Source of the DNA: Echinicola arenosa
GTDB lineage: Bacteria; Bacteroidota; Bacteroidia; Cytophagales; Cyclobacteriaceae
DNA: 64,000 nt
Direction of reading: 5' to 3'
Assembly: GCF_014841125.1 (NCBI RefSeq)
Contig: NZ_JACYTQ010000001.1
Span: 558,001-622,000 of the forward strand
Every line of letters begins with the position of its first letter. Positions within the stretch are counted from its first letter, which is position 1. Shown here piece after piece: positions 1 to 8,793 of this stretch. The position numbers and the translations under genes are program-made. The notes below the pieces were generated by a model. The model was not told the origin of the DNA. It did not search any database and worked only from the letters and a program-made list of their open reading frames with translations.

Positions 1-1177
1 CATATGCGGCAATTTGATTATCGGAATATATTGCCCCCGCGCCAGAATTGGCATACATAGTGTTGACCAACTTCATAAAGTCCTTAGCCCCTACAAACTC
101 TGTCATTCTGGTTGGTTCCTGTACACCAAAATAATTGTTATAACTTATTCTTGGCTTTCCGTCCTTACCTCTTTTGGTGGTAATCAATACAACACCATTG
201 GCAGCCCTTACCCCATAAATGGAAGCTGCTGCTGCATCTTTCAACACTGAAATGGATTCAATATCATTGGCATCAATGTCATTGATATCATACTGAACCC
301 CATCTACCAAAACAAGTGGATCATTGCTGTTCAAGGTACCTATACCTCTAATTCTTAAAGTGCCTTGATCAGCTCCAGGTTGTCCACTTCTTTGGGTTAC
401 GGTAAGACCAGGGGCTACTCCTTGTAAAGCTGAGGACACCTGACCAACGGGCTTTCTGGAAACCTCTTCGCTTCCCACTGCAGATACCGCTCCCGTAAGG
501 TTGATTTTTTTCTGGGTACCATACCCCACTACGACTACCTCATCCAACGCAGTTTCATCAGCTGACATGGTAACATCAATACTGCTTTGACCAGTATAAG
601 TCACTTCTTGGCTAGAAAAACCAACAAATGAAAAAACTAGGACATCACCTTGATTCACTTCAATTTCATACTCACCCTCCAAGTTGGTTACTGTACCACT
701 GGTGGTTCCTTTCACCAAAACAGTAGCTCCAGGTAGTGGATATCCAATATCATCCAGCACAGTTCCTTTTACTTTCTCTTCTCGAACTACCTCTACTAGC
801 TTGGGTTGGTTTGGAATAGACTTCTTAACACTGATTCTATTGTTGACCTGCTTGAATGAAAGGCCATTTTGGGCCGCAAGTTGATATAATGCAGACTCCA
901 ATGTTTGGTTTTTCACAGACAATGAAACCTTGCCCGTCTCCTTTTCCGTCTGGTCATCAAACACAAAAATAAAATCAGATTGACGCTCGATCTCGTGCAA
1001 AACGTCAGATAAATCGCCTTCAGACAGATCAAGGTTTACATAAACCTTTTGCATATCCAAAGACCCTTGGGCTTTTGTAGGCATGGCATGCAGCAAGTTT
1101 AAAAACAGCAGCTGCAGGGCAAATCCGTACAAATAGTATTTTCCGATCATAATAAGACCATGTAATATATTTTTCAT
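1..1177 (-). CDS. SusC/RagA-family TonB-dependent outer membrane receptor (3' part cut by window edge)
   Basis: Only the first 392 codons are inside the window. I chose the ATG at 1177 because it opens a signal peptide (about residues 1-37, ending at an AQG site). A secretin/TonB N-terminal (STN) domain follows at about 45-115, then a carboxypeptidase-regulatory-like beta domain at about 135-205. The family hallmark DEVVVVGYGTQKK sits at 212-224, and the start of the plug domain contains LRIRGIG and a KDAAAASIYG-type motif. The family imports glycans or other ligands across the outer membrane with TonB energy and usually pairs with a SusD lipoprotein, which would lie beyond coordinate 1. The STN domain indicates signalling to the FecR/ECF-sigma pair just upstream. 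Substrate unknown; the neighbouring GH3 enzyme points to a beta-linked glycan. Confidence 0.93.
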   Translation of the reverse strand, partial: MKNILHGLIMIGKYYLYGFALQLLFLNLLHAMPTKAQGSLDMQKVYVNLDLSEGDLSDVLHEIERQSDFIFVFDDQTEKETGKVSLSVKNQTLESALYQLAAQNGLSFKQVNNRISVKKSIPNQPKLVEVVREEKVKGTVLDDIGYPLPGATVLVKGTTSGTVTNLEGEYEIEVNQGDVLVFSFVGFSSQEVTYTGQSSIDVTMSADETALDEVVVVGYGTQKKINLTGAVSAVGSEEVSRKPVGQVSSALQGVAPGLTVTQRSGQPGADQGTLRIRGIGTLNSNDPLVLVDGVQYDINDIDANDIESISVLKDAAAASIYGVRAANGVVLITTKRGKDGKPRISYNNYFGVQEPTRMTEFVGAKDFMKLVNTMYANSGAGAIYSDNQIAAY

Positions 1178-1321
1178 AAATTGAATTGTTTTAGGTTCGA
1201 GAATAGTTTGCTTAAAACGTTCAGGAAGGATAGTTGTCGGCCAAAACACTATCTTTCCCTTTTAAGCCAATGAAGCACCACTTCATTGGCTTTTTACTTA
1301 ACAAAAAGGTTTTATCATAGA

Positions 1322-2389
1322 TTATTTTTTAGGTTTGTTAAAACTGATAGTAACATTCTTTTGTGTTATCTCATGAGAGAACCTTAAGCTATATCCTATG
1401 CTTTCCAGCACATTATCCAAATGATCATTTTCAAACCTTCCTGAAACCAATGGCAGCTTTCCTTTTGGTAATTCTTTCAGGGTAATTTCCACTCCATACC
1501 AACGCTCAAGAGTCAAGACCACTTCCAAAAAAGGGCTCTCATCAAAAAAAAGTACCCCTTCCTTCCAGAGAAACGCACTTTCTAAATCGAATTTTCTCTT
1601 TTTGACTTTTAGATCTGCGCCTAGGAAAGCCTCCTCTCCAGGGGCCAGAAGCATCAAGTCTGACTTATCTCTCGCCTTCGTTACCTCTACTACTCCCGTC
1701 GCCAATTTGACCGAGGGACGGTCCTTTTCATAAGCATTGATATTAAAAGATGTCCCTAATGCAGTAGTGGTGATCTCTCCACTCGTGACTGTAAACGCCA
1801 TACTTGTATCCCTTGTCACCTGAAAAAATGCTTCCCCTTTAAGGGTTAGGTTTCTGTGGTCTTTTCCAAAATTAGATAAATAACTAATCTCACTAGAAGA
1901 ATTGAGGGTTACCTGGCTGCCATCCGGTAAGTGAACAATTGACTTTTGTCCTTTTTGATTGGACTTCACCACCATGGCAACGGAAGGAGCGGTAATGGCT
2001 TCATTTTGATCTAATCCATACCACCCAACAATACCTGCACAAGTCAAAACCAATGCTATTACAGCCGCTATCCCCCAAGACAGGTTGCTACTGACAGACT
2101 GAGGTTGATAAACCTTTTTTCCAAAATCTCTGGTCTCCACTTTATTGAACCCGAGTCTTTCCTTGATCTCATTTCCGACTCGATCTTTCCCTACTCTCTC
2201 CCAAGGTCTTTTCTCTTTGTATAGTTCTAGTAGAATTTCCTTAGCGGCTTTTATCTCCAATTCCAACTCCGGGTGTTCACTTTCAAACAATTCCCAAGTC
2301 AATCGATGAGTACTTAGATGATTCAACACCCAATCGCAAAAGGTCTTATCCTCTAAAAAATCTTCAATGTTATGATAATTTCTTCCCAA
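1322..2389 (-). CDS. FecR-family anti-sigma factor (membrane signal transducer)
   Basis: 355-residue protein with a cytoplasmic N-terminal part, one membrane segment at about 103-125, and a periplasmic FecR domain at about 150-245 (the LPDGSQVTLNS, LKGEAFFQV and ALGTSFNIN blocks are typical). A C-terminal DUF4974-like domain follows, which contacts the STN domain of the cognate SusC-type receptor. The family holds an ECF sigma factor until the receptor signals ligand binding. It sits between the sigma gene (2857-3516) and the receptor (start at 1177), as expected for a trans-envelope switch. The start at 2389 is TTG. No in-frame ATG lies between it and the upstream stop, and the protein begins with a normal family N-terminus, so TTG is probably real. 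Confidence 0.92.
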   Translation of the reverse strand: MGRNYHNIEDFLEDKTFCDWVLNHLSTHRLTWELFESEHPELELEIKAAKEILLELYKEKRPWERVGKDRVGNEIKERLGFNKVETRDFGKKVYQPQSVSSNLSWGIAAVIALVLTCAGIVGWYGLDQNEAITAPSVAMVVKSNQKGQKSIVHLPDGSQVTLNSSSEISYLSNFGKDHRNLTLKGEAFFQVTRDTSMAFTVTSGEITTTALGTSFNINAYEKDRPSVKLATGVVEVTKARDKSDLMLLAPGEEAFLGADLKVKKRKFDLESAFLWKEGVLFFDESPFLEVVLTLERWYGVEITLKELPKGKLPLVSGRFENDHLDNVLESIGYSLRFSHEITQKNVTISFNKPKK

Positions 2390-2412
2390 AACTCTTAATA
2401 CTTTATTCTGAT

Positions 2413-2558
2413 TATCCGCAATGATGCCAGTAACCTTAAATCCTTTGCTTAAAGTGGTCAGAAGTTTGAAGCCTGAAGACCGAAGCAGTTGATATTTTAA
2501 TCAAAACGAATATTTCGACTCGCTTTTAACCTTTACTGGTGCAATTGCGGATATACAT
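2413..2558. repeat. Intergenic repeat, copy A
   Basis: Non-coding element between the sigma factor and fecR that matches copy B at 2687-2853. Shared blocks include ATGATGCCAGTAACC, TCCTTTGCT, AAAGTGGTC, CTGAAGACCGAAGCAGTTGA and ATTGCGGATATACAT. Copy A lacks about 21 bases present in copy B. It ends about 24 bases upstream of the fecR start, so it is part of the fecR leader or promoter region. Function unknown. No open frame runs through both copies. Confidence 0.75.
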
Positions 2559-2686
2559 TTACTTTATTTATAAAGAGGGAAGAAAAAACATCATCTCACC
2601 ATTTTGGAGAAAAAAAATTAATATTTATTTAACCTCTAAAACACTTAAGATGTCAAAAAAATGAAAATCAATAAATTAAGAATGTG

Positions 2687-2853
2687 ATTACCGGCTATGA
2701 TGCCAGTAACCATACATCCTTTGCTAAAGTGGTCGGAAGCCTGTCTAACGGCCAGGTAGACCTGAAGTCTGAAGACCGAAGCAGTTGATACTTTAATCAA
2801 ATGGACAGTTTCTACTCGCTTTTAATCTTTACTGGTAAAATTGCGGATATACA
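2687..2853. repeat. Intergenic repeat, copy B
   Basis: Second, longer copy of the element at 2413-2558, in the same orientation and about 130 bp away. It ends 4 bases from the stop codon of the sigma gene. Relative to copy A it has an extra segment at about 2740-2762. The 2559-2686 spacer between the copies is AT-rich and shows no gene. The arrangement suggests a local duplication followed by divergence. Confidence 0.75.
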
Positions 2854-2856
2854 TAA

Positions 2857-3516
2857 TTAACAAAACCATTTTAATGATATTACAATAAAAATAGAGCGAA
2901 GAGTATTAATAATACCATTGGAAACAAAATGTGATTTAAGAGACTTGAGCCCTTTTAGAACGAGGTTATAAAGGTAGGGCACCTTAACATCCATCATTTC
3001 TGAAATCTCCTCATAACTCAGCCCTTCTAAATATTTGAGATAAATGACCTCCCGCTGCCTATTGGTGAGAATTTTCATGGCTTCCCTTACATGCTTGCCT
3101 GAGTCTATGGTTACCTGTCTCTGAACCAAAACCTCTTGGATAGACGCCTCCCAATATGATTCCTCATGAAATTTTTCGAGTCCTTGCCGCTGCCCCCTAT
3201 CCCCTTGGAGCCTGTTCATGATTTCCCTTCTAAATGTAGTGAAAAGGTAAAACTTAATTGAATGACTGATAGTCAACCGATCTCTCTTTTCCCAAATCAC
3301 AATAAACACATCCTGGATTACATCTTCTATCAATGTCTTTTCCCCTGAGAACTTGTAGCCATAACTGAACAGAGAGTCAGAAGTTGTCTCATACAGATAG
3401 GAAAACGCATGCTGGTTTCCTTCAGTTATTTCTTTCCAAAGCTGACGATCTGAGAGCCGACCAAAATCCATATTACCTTCCTTCAATTGATTGAACAACG
3501 AATCAGTCAATTTCAA
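2857..3516 (-). CDS. ECF RNA polymerase sigma-70 factor (Bacteroidota FecI-like family)
   Basis: 219-residue ECF sigma factor. Region 2 lies at about 30-100 (LSDRQLWKEI, then DVIQDVFIVIWEKR). Region 4 lies at about 145-200 (LTNRQREVIYLKYLEGLSYEEIS, a helix-turn-helix). It would direct transcription of the neighbouring receptor locus under control of FecR. The listed ATG overlaps the 3' end of the GH3 gene by 14 bases. An internal ATG at residue 16 (3471) would remove the overlap and gives an N-terminus nearer the family norm, so the start is uncertain. The C-terminus is somewhat long and hydrophobic (IFIVISLKWFC). Confidence 0.9.
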   Translation of the reverse strand: MKLTDSLFNQLKEGNMDFGRLSDRQLWKEITEGNQHAFSYLYETTSDSLFSYGYKFSGEKTLIEDVIQDVFIVIWEKRDRLTISHSIKFYLFTTFRREIMNRLQGDRGQRQGLEKFHEESYWEASIQEVLVQRQVTIDSGKHVREAMKILTNRQREVIYLKYLEGLSYEEISEMMDVKVPYLYNLVLKGLKSLKSHFVSNGIINTLRSIFIVISLKWFC

Positions 3517-5905
3517 AACTTCCTTCTAAACGGATATCCCTGGAAGATCTTCCCACCAAGATTTTAAAAGTTCCTGGTTCTACTAGCCTATTCATGTTGG
3601 CATTTAAAACCTGTAAATCATCTGAAGTCAACTCAAATTGGATGGTTTCCTGCTTACCTGCTGGGACATTGACCTTATCAAAGCGCTTCAACTCCATCAA
3701 TGGCCTTACCGTGCTGCTGACCAAGTCCTTTACATATAGCTGCACTACTTCCTCCCCATCTACTTCACTGGTATTGGACACCCTGAAGCTTACCTTTACT
3801 TTGGCATCTTGAGCACTTCCCTCTGATTCTACATTAAGGTCAGTATATTCAAATTCTGAATAACTCAACCCATGCCCGAAAGCATACAAAGGTTCAGCAC
3901 TCCCCTCTACATAATCATGTCTTTTTGGATTTTTATAATTATAATAAACTGGCAATTGTCCAACAGAACGAGGAACGGAAATAGACAGTCTGCCTGCAGG
4001 GTTATAATCTCCGAACAATACATCGGCTATGGCATTACCGCCTTCTTGACCTGGGTACCAGGCATCCACAATGGCAGGGATATGCTCATCAGCCCAGTTC
4101 AAATTAAGTGGACGACCTTTTATCATCACCAATACTACAGGAGTACCAGTCTTTTCAATAGCCTTCAAAAGCTTCATTTGATCACCTAGCAACTCTAAAG
4201 TCATCCGGTCAAAGCCTTCTCCACTTTCCATGTCACTGATGATTTCTCCTTCTTTTGCTCCGCTTACCTTGGCCGCTGCTGTCTCTTCATATTCAGTATC
4301 AAAATCCCTTGCACTGCTACCTCCCAATACTACAACAGCTACATCAGCCTGAGCTGCTAAAGCAGCGGCTTCCTCAATTTGACTTTGCGTGGTATCCCTA
4401 ATCGCACAACCCTTGATATAATCCACCTGAACATCCTTACCTACCTTAGCCTGGATACCCTCCAAAACGGTTACAATATTACTATTGGCTTGAGGCGCCG
4501 TATAATCTCCTAATTGATTATAAATATTATCTGCATTAGGACCGATTACGGCTATTTTGTTTAACTTCTTGTTCAAAGGCAAAGTGGCGTTCTCGTTTTT
4601 AAGCAAGACCACCGATTCCTTGGCCACCCTTCTTGCCAAGTCAATATGCGCAGCTGACCTCACTTTTTGAGCGGCTAATTCAGGGTTTACATATGGATTC
4701 TCAAACAGTCCCATTTCAAATTTCAATCTTAAAACCTTGGCTACTGCCTGATCCAAAACATCCATTTTCACCTTTCCACTTTGAATAGCTGCATAAAGGT
4801 TTTTATCAAATCCATATCCGCCCAAATCCGAATCCACACCAGCATCTATAGCCAGTTGTGCTGCATCTTCCAAAGTGGCTGCCACATGGTGACTTCCCTT
4901 GAGCCCACTGATACTTCCTAGGTCAGAAACCACAAAGCCATTAAATCCCCAATCATCTCTTAAAACATCATTGAGCAAATATCCATTTGAAGTACACGGA
5001 ATTCCATCGATGGAATTATAGGCTGTCATTACGGATAAAGCACCTGCTTGTACAGCATCTTTAAATGGAGGCAAATAGCTCTGGTGAAGCTCACGGTCTC
5101 CCACGCTCACACTGGTTCCATTATGTCCACCTTCAGGAACACCATAAGCGGTAAAGTGCTTTAAGGTAGAGATCACATTTTCACCTGAGGCAATCGACTC
5201 TCCCTGAAATCCCTTGACCATCGCAATCCCCATTTGTCCATTCAAATATGGATCTTCACCATAGGTCTCTTCCACCCTTGACCATCTTGGCTCCCTTGCC
5301 AAATCCAGCACTGGACCATAACCAATATGCCCACCTTGTAACCTTGTCTCCAGCGCAATCACAGAAGCCATTTCTTCGATCAACTCAGGATTCCAAGTAC
5401 TTGCCTGCCCAATGGAGGTAGGAAAAACAGTTGTACCAATGGCCATATGCCCATGCGGACATTCCTCAGCCAAAAGCATAGGAATTCCCAATCGGGTATT
5501 TTCCATCACATATCGCTGCATGGCATTCGTAGCTTCTGCTGCCAAGTCTGGCTGCAAACCGGTTTCCAAAGTTTTTTGGGTCCAAGGGTCAGCCCTTAGG
5601 GTAGCCCAAAGCATACCGATATTCCTTTCCTGCACCGCTTTCTTGAAAGCCTCACTAGCCTCCACCCCATCAGCTGTTTTCTCATACATTTCCCAGCCCA
5701 AAAGCGTAGATAATTGACCTACTTTTTCCTCTAAAGTCATCCTGCCCATTAGATCTATCACCCGATCTTGAACTGACTGATTTGCTTGCTTATAAATCGG
5801 CCTTGATTCTTTTGTCTGTCCATTTAACAAGTTGGGAACAAATATGATCAGTACACCAGCCAACAATAATTGAGGGCCCAGAAGTCTAATGGTTTGATTA
5901 AACAT
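3503..5905 (-). CDS. bglX: Beta-glucosidase, glycoside hydrolase family 3, secreted
   Basis: 800-residue GH3 enzyme of the BglX type. A signal peptide covers about residues 1-30. The N-terminal (alpha/beta)8 domain contains KHF at 249-251 and the catalytic nucleophile Asp328 in VVSD. The alpha/beta sandwich domain follows, and a fibronectin III-like domain ends the protein (PLMELKRFDKV region). The family removes beta-linked glucose or xylose from the non-reducing ends of oligosaccharides, probably in the periplasm here. It lies directly upstream of the ECF sigma gene and overlaps it by 14 bases, suggesting co-transcription with the sigma/FecR/SusC switch. The exact substrate cannot be read from the sequence. 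Confidence 0.95.
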   Translation of the reverse strand: MFNQTIRLLGPQLLLAGVLIIFVPNLLNGQTKESRPIYKQANQSVQDRVIDLMGRMTLEEKVGQLSTLLGWEMYEKTADGVEASEAFKKAVQERNIGMLWATLRADPWTQKTLETGLQPDLAAEATNAMQRYVMENTRLGIPMLLAEECPHGHMAIGTTVFPTSIGQASTWNPELIEEMASVIALETRLQGGHIGYGPVLDLAREPRWSRVEETYGEDPYLNGQMGIAMVKGFQGESIASGENVISTLKHFTAYGVPEGGHNGTSVSVGDRELHQSYLPPFKDAVQAGALSVMTAYNSIDGIPCTSNGYLLNDVLRDDWGFNGFVVSDLGSISGLKGSHHVAATLEDAAQLAIDAGVDSDLGGYGFDKNLYAAIQSGKVKMDVLDQAVAKVLRLKFEMGLFENPYVNPELAAQKVRSAAHIDLARRVAKESVVLLKNENATLPLNKKLNKIAVIGPNADNIYNQLGDYTAPQANSNIVTVLEGIQAKVGKDVQVDYIKGCAIRDTTQSQIEEAAALAAQADVAVVVLGGSSARDFDTEYEETAAAKVSGAKEGEIISDMESGEGFDRMTLELLGDQMKLLKAIEKTGTPVVLVMIKGRPLNLNWADEHIPAIVDAWYPGQEGGNAIADVLFGDYNPAGRLSISVPRSVGQLPVYYNYKNPKRHDYVEGSAEPLYAFGHGLSYSEFEYTDLNVESEGSAQDAKVKVSFRVSNTSEVDGEEVVQLYVKDLVSSTVRPLMELKRFDKVNVPAGKQETIQFELTSDDLQVLNANMNRLVEPGTFKILVGRSSRDIRLEGSFEID

Positions 5906-5974
5906 AATGATATATTAGTTATAGGGTAATTCTTTGCCAGAGACAGCATTAACAGAGGCTCTATTTAGTTATTT

Positions 5975-5990
5975 TTTTACTTAAGTAAAA
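5975..5990. promoter_or_regulatory. Perfect 16-bp palindrome upstream of the GH3 gene
   Basis: TTTTACTTAAGTAAAA is fully self-complementary and lies about 70-85 bases upstream of the GH3 start codon. The size and position fit an operator for a dimeric regulator, but no regulator is identified. AT-rich palindromes can also arise by chance. Confidence 0.3.
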
Positions 5991-6405
5991 CTATAATATT
6001 AAAAATATTTGTTCAATTGACACTATTAAAAAAAGAATAGTGAAACGAAAGACATAAAACTACAAAAAATAACTTTTCACAAGTCTTAACAACCTAAACA
6101 AGTAAAGCTAAAACGATTATGTACTTCTCAACAGCATTTATCTATCGGTATTATAAATGTACCACGCAGAAAAGCTGGAAAAAACAATGCTTTGATCCAC
6201 GAACTGCATCAACTTTAGCGGATCTTTTGACTTTAATTGCTTTCTCAAAATATAGTAAAAAGACACTTTCAAGCGCCTTTTTAGAATACTTTTAAATGAT
6301 CATACTTCGTATAAATCCCCGCCCCCGTTCATCGAGTGTGGGCTTCGTGGACAGATTAAATGAGGCTCAAGAAATATTCAATGGTATGTAGTAACCTCAT
6401 ACCAG

Positions 6406-6471
6406 AGCTGGGGCAAAGCTACATCAAAGCTAGGGCAAAGCTGGGGTAAAGCTGGGGTAAAGCTGGGGTAA
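6406..6471 (+). repeat. Six 11-bp tandem repeats
   Basis: Six head-to-tail copies of an 11-base unit. The last three are identical (AGCTGGGGTAA); the first three are variants (AGCTGGGGCAA, AGCTACATCAA, AGCTAGGGCAA). The unit is about one helical turn and is not a multiple of three, so it is not a protein repeat. The identical units at one end suggest recent slippage expansion. Confidence 0.85.
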
Positions 6472-6756
6472 AGTAGACCCTATGGTCAATTATTTTCGTT
6501 TAAAGTACAATTTTTAAAGCTGCATTATTTGTAGAATCATAATTCATCATTTAATTGAATGAACAATACCCTAGAAATTGTTGGCATCTAATATTGTCAG
6601 TCATAATACCAATAGGGGTATGAACTTGCTCCAAGTAATCAACCAAGCAGCAACTATACTTAACAACAATAATAGATTTGACGAACCATAAAGTATAACT
6701 TTAAAAAAGAACTCTCAGACCTTCAAGGTCAACAAGTAGGCATTATAAATGTAGAA

Positions 6757-6960
6757 TTGGCCAATGGACTGGCCATGCAAGTAGACAATCCACACCCTCT
6801 TAACGTTTGGGAATGGTGCCAAAAACTGACAGCAGAAGGCACCTTGGAACTGGACACTTCAGACCTAGAACTCTTCGAATCCACCATCAAGAAGTCAAAA
6901 GGATTTACTGTGTTTTTTATTGGCCAGGTGCTTCAAGAATTGGGTAGACAGAAAAAATAG
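6757..6960 (+). CDS. Small protein of unknown function, possibly N-terminally decayed
   Basis: Up to 67 residues from a TTG at 6757; the first in-frame ATG is at 6775. I do not recognise it. The sequence has protein-like composition (PLNVWEWCQKL, DTSDLELFE, FFIGQVLQELGRQKK). The frame stays open and protein-like further upstream to 6682, reading KYNFKKELSDLQGQQ after an ATA codon at 6688. That looks like a former ATG start changed to ATA. It is either a real gene with a non-standard start, a shortened gene or a pseudogene. Confidence 0.4.
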   Translation: MANGLAMQVDNPHPLNVWEWCQKLTAEGTLELDTSDLELFESTIKKSKGFTVFFIGQVLQELGRQKK

Positions 6961-7042
6961 CAATATTAAGAAATGTCACCTTTTACAAATCATTTTTGGA
7001 AAAAGAATAATACCTCATATTTTTGATTGCTATTCTTTTTTT

Positions 7043-8128
7043 ATGGAAACAAATTCAACTTTTGACAAAAGAAGTTTGGGATATATCCCTCATTTAGATG
7101 GTCTTCGGGCTGTGGCAGTAATTTTAGTTATGCTAACACATGCAAATTTTCAACTTGGGAAAAGTGGGATAATTGGAGTTCAAATGTTCTTTTCTCTTTC
7201 TGGTTTTCTAATTACTACATTACTTCTTGAAGAATATCATAAACATAGAAACGTGTCTCTAAAGGCATTTTATGTGAGAAGATTTTTTCGATTGATCCCT
7301 CCATTGCTATTATTACTATGTTTTATTGCAATATTAAACAATACTGTATTCAATTATCAAGTGAGAGACGGTGTAAATGAAGAGATATTGGCAGCTCTAT
7401 TTTATTTTTACAATGTGGCTTGGGTTTGGGGCATAGGTGAAGGACTTATACTAGGACATATGTGGACATTGGGAGTTGAAGAACAATTTTATCTAATATG
7501 GCCAATCATTTTGATAATTTTTATCCGGTTAAATAAGACTAAACTCCTGTCTAATTTATTAGTATTGATAACTCTACTATCACTTATACTAAAGCAAGTT
7601 TACAATAACCCTCCCTTGGCTGATTCGTTATTACACGAATCCTTAATAATTGGATGTTTGGGTGGATTATATAGGTGCAATTATCCTAGGTTGTATTCCT
7701 CCCCAATTTTGGCGTTAATCCCCATGCTGCTATTGATATTTTTTGGAATATTTCCTAATTCCGAATTTCATCTATTTGTTTTGAATGGAGGAAGCTGGTT
7801 GATTGGATTACTAACTACTATTTTTATTATTTCTATTACTGGCAATAAAAAATCACCATTTTTTAAATTATTTGCTAACCCAACACTTATTTATACTGGT
7901 AAAATATCATATTCACTATATCTATGGCATGTTCCCATATTTAAACTTTTTAAATGGTATTCTCCTTTTATCCCTGCTGTAAGCTTTATTTTGAAATTTT
8001 TAGTAAGCCTTATATTAGCAATTTTAACATGGCACTTTCTTGAAAAAAAATCCATCGGATTTGGCAGAAAAATATCAAACAGAATTCTTTCTACAAGTAA
8101 AAATAAAGTATCGCATTATTTCCCTTAA
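7043..8128 (+). CDS. Acyltransferase 3 family integral membrane protein (OafA/YrhL-like)
   Basis: 361-residue multi-span membrane protein of the acyltransferase-3 family, which transfers O-acetyl or other acyl groups to surface polysaccharides, lipids or LPS sugars. The N-terminal block IPHLDGLRAVAV with a conserved His in VMLTHA, the FYVRRFFRLIPP block and TLGVEEQFYLIWP are family hallmarks. I chose the ATG at 7043 because the longer frame from 6920 adds 41 residues unlike the family and overlaps the previous ORF. The gene is visibly more AT-rich than its neighbours, which hints at horizontal acquisition. It converges with the gene at 8125-8793, overlapping by 4 bases. Target not predictable. 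Confidence 0.88.
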   Translation: METNSTFDKRSLGYIPHLDGLRAVAVILVMLTHANFQLGKSGIIGVQMFFSLSGFLITTLLLEEYHKHRNVSLKAFYVRRFFRLIPPLLLLLCFIAILNNTVFNYQVRDGVNEEILAALFYFYNVAWVWGIGEGLILGHMWTLGVEEQFYLIWPIILIIFIRLNKTKLLSNLLVLITLLSLILKQVYNNPPLADSLLHESLIIGCLGGLYRCNYPRLYSSPILALIPMLLLIFFGIFPNSEFHLFVLNGGSWLIGLLTTIFIISITGNKKSPFFKLFANPTLIYTGKISYSLYLWHVPIFKLFKWYSPFIPAVSFILKFLVSLILAILTWHFLEKKSIGFGRKISNRILSTSKNKVSHYFP

Positions 8129-8793
8129 CCGACCACATGTATGTTCTTTCTATATTCAGACAATGCAGACTTCAAAACACTAATGCTACCTCTGAACTTT
8201 TGTGCCTGACTATGACTTGTCGAGAAAGCCCCATTAGGAATATCTCTCGCTATTTCATGTAAATCAATCAACGTAAACCCACCATACCTCACATGAGTTC
8301 TATAATCATTAAGCGGTGATAAAATATCTTTGAATTTCTCCAAAACATCGTTCCATAGCCTATGAAATTCCATATTGTCTATCACCACGAGATTTGCATC
8401 AATTAGCCCTTGCAATCTTCTGGATTCAGATTTATGGGTATTGGAATTAACCTCATATCTCTGTAAGAAAAGATCCAACTGAGGCTTTAACTGGTCATTG
8501 GTTTGAGTGGGTACTTTCAATTTTTCATATTCCTCAAATGACCCTAGAGTCAAAACATCATCAGTGACCGATAGAAATTCAAAAAGAGCTCGATAAGTCT
8601 CTGTAATGGTGCTTATCTTTTCCTCAAGTTTAACTTGATCAGCATATTTTTTCAAATACTTCTTACCTTCTATAAAGGCATAAACAATAAGAATGGTCTG
8701 AATTCCAGTAAATATCATAATGATTAACCCAATGCCAGAATCAAAAATACTGGTTGAATTTTCTATTAATTGATAAAATTGGTCGAGGGTCAT
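8125..8793 (-). CDS. Uncharacterised membrane-anchored protein
   Basis: 222 residues, not recognised. One membrane segment lies near the N-terminus (about 17-41, IIMIFTGIQTILIVYAFIEG). A charged, largely helical cytoplasmic domain follows (KKYLKKYADQVKLEEK), with no motif I can name. The stop overlaps the acyltransferase stop by 4 bases on the opposite strand. Together the two genes form a small accessory-looking module flanked by gene-poor DNA. Confidence 0.6.
   Translation of the reverse strand: MTLDQFYQLIENSTSIFDSGIGLIIMIFTGIQTILIVYAFIEGKKYLKKYADQVKLEEKISTITETYRALFEFLSVTDDVLTLGSFEEYEKLKVPTQTNDQLKPQLDLFLQRYEVNSNTHKSESRRLQGLIDANLVVIDNMEFHRLWNDVLEKFKDILSPLNDYRTHVRYGGFTLIDLHEIARDIPNGAFSTSHSQAQKFRGSISVLKSALSEYRKNIHVVG

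Larger units (their letters stand above)
5906..6756. other. Gene-poor AT-rich intergenic region
   Basis: 851 bases without a convincing gene. It holds the GH3 upstream region with a 16-bp palindrome (5975-5990), a minus-strand open frame at 6138-6297 without a start codon, and the 11-bp tandem repeats at 6406-6471. The reading frame of the small ORF at 6757-6960 extends back to about 6682. It may be a decayed accessory segment. Confidence 0.5.

Noticed and set aside
3872-4189. 105-residue plus-strand ORF
   Set aside because: Antisense to the GH3 gene; no family resemblance.
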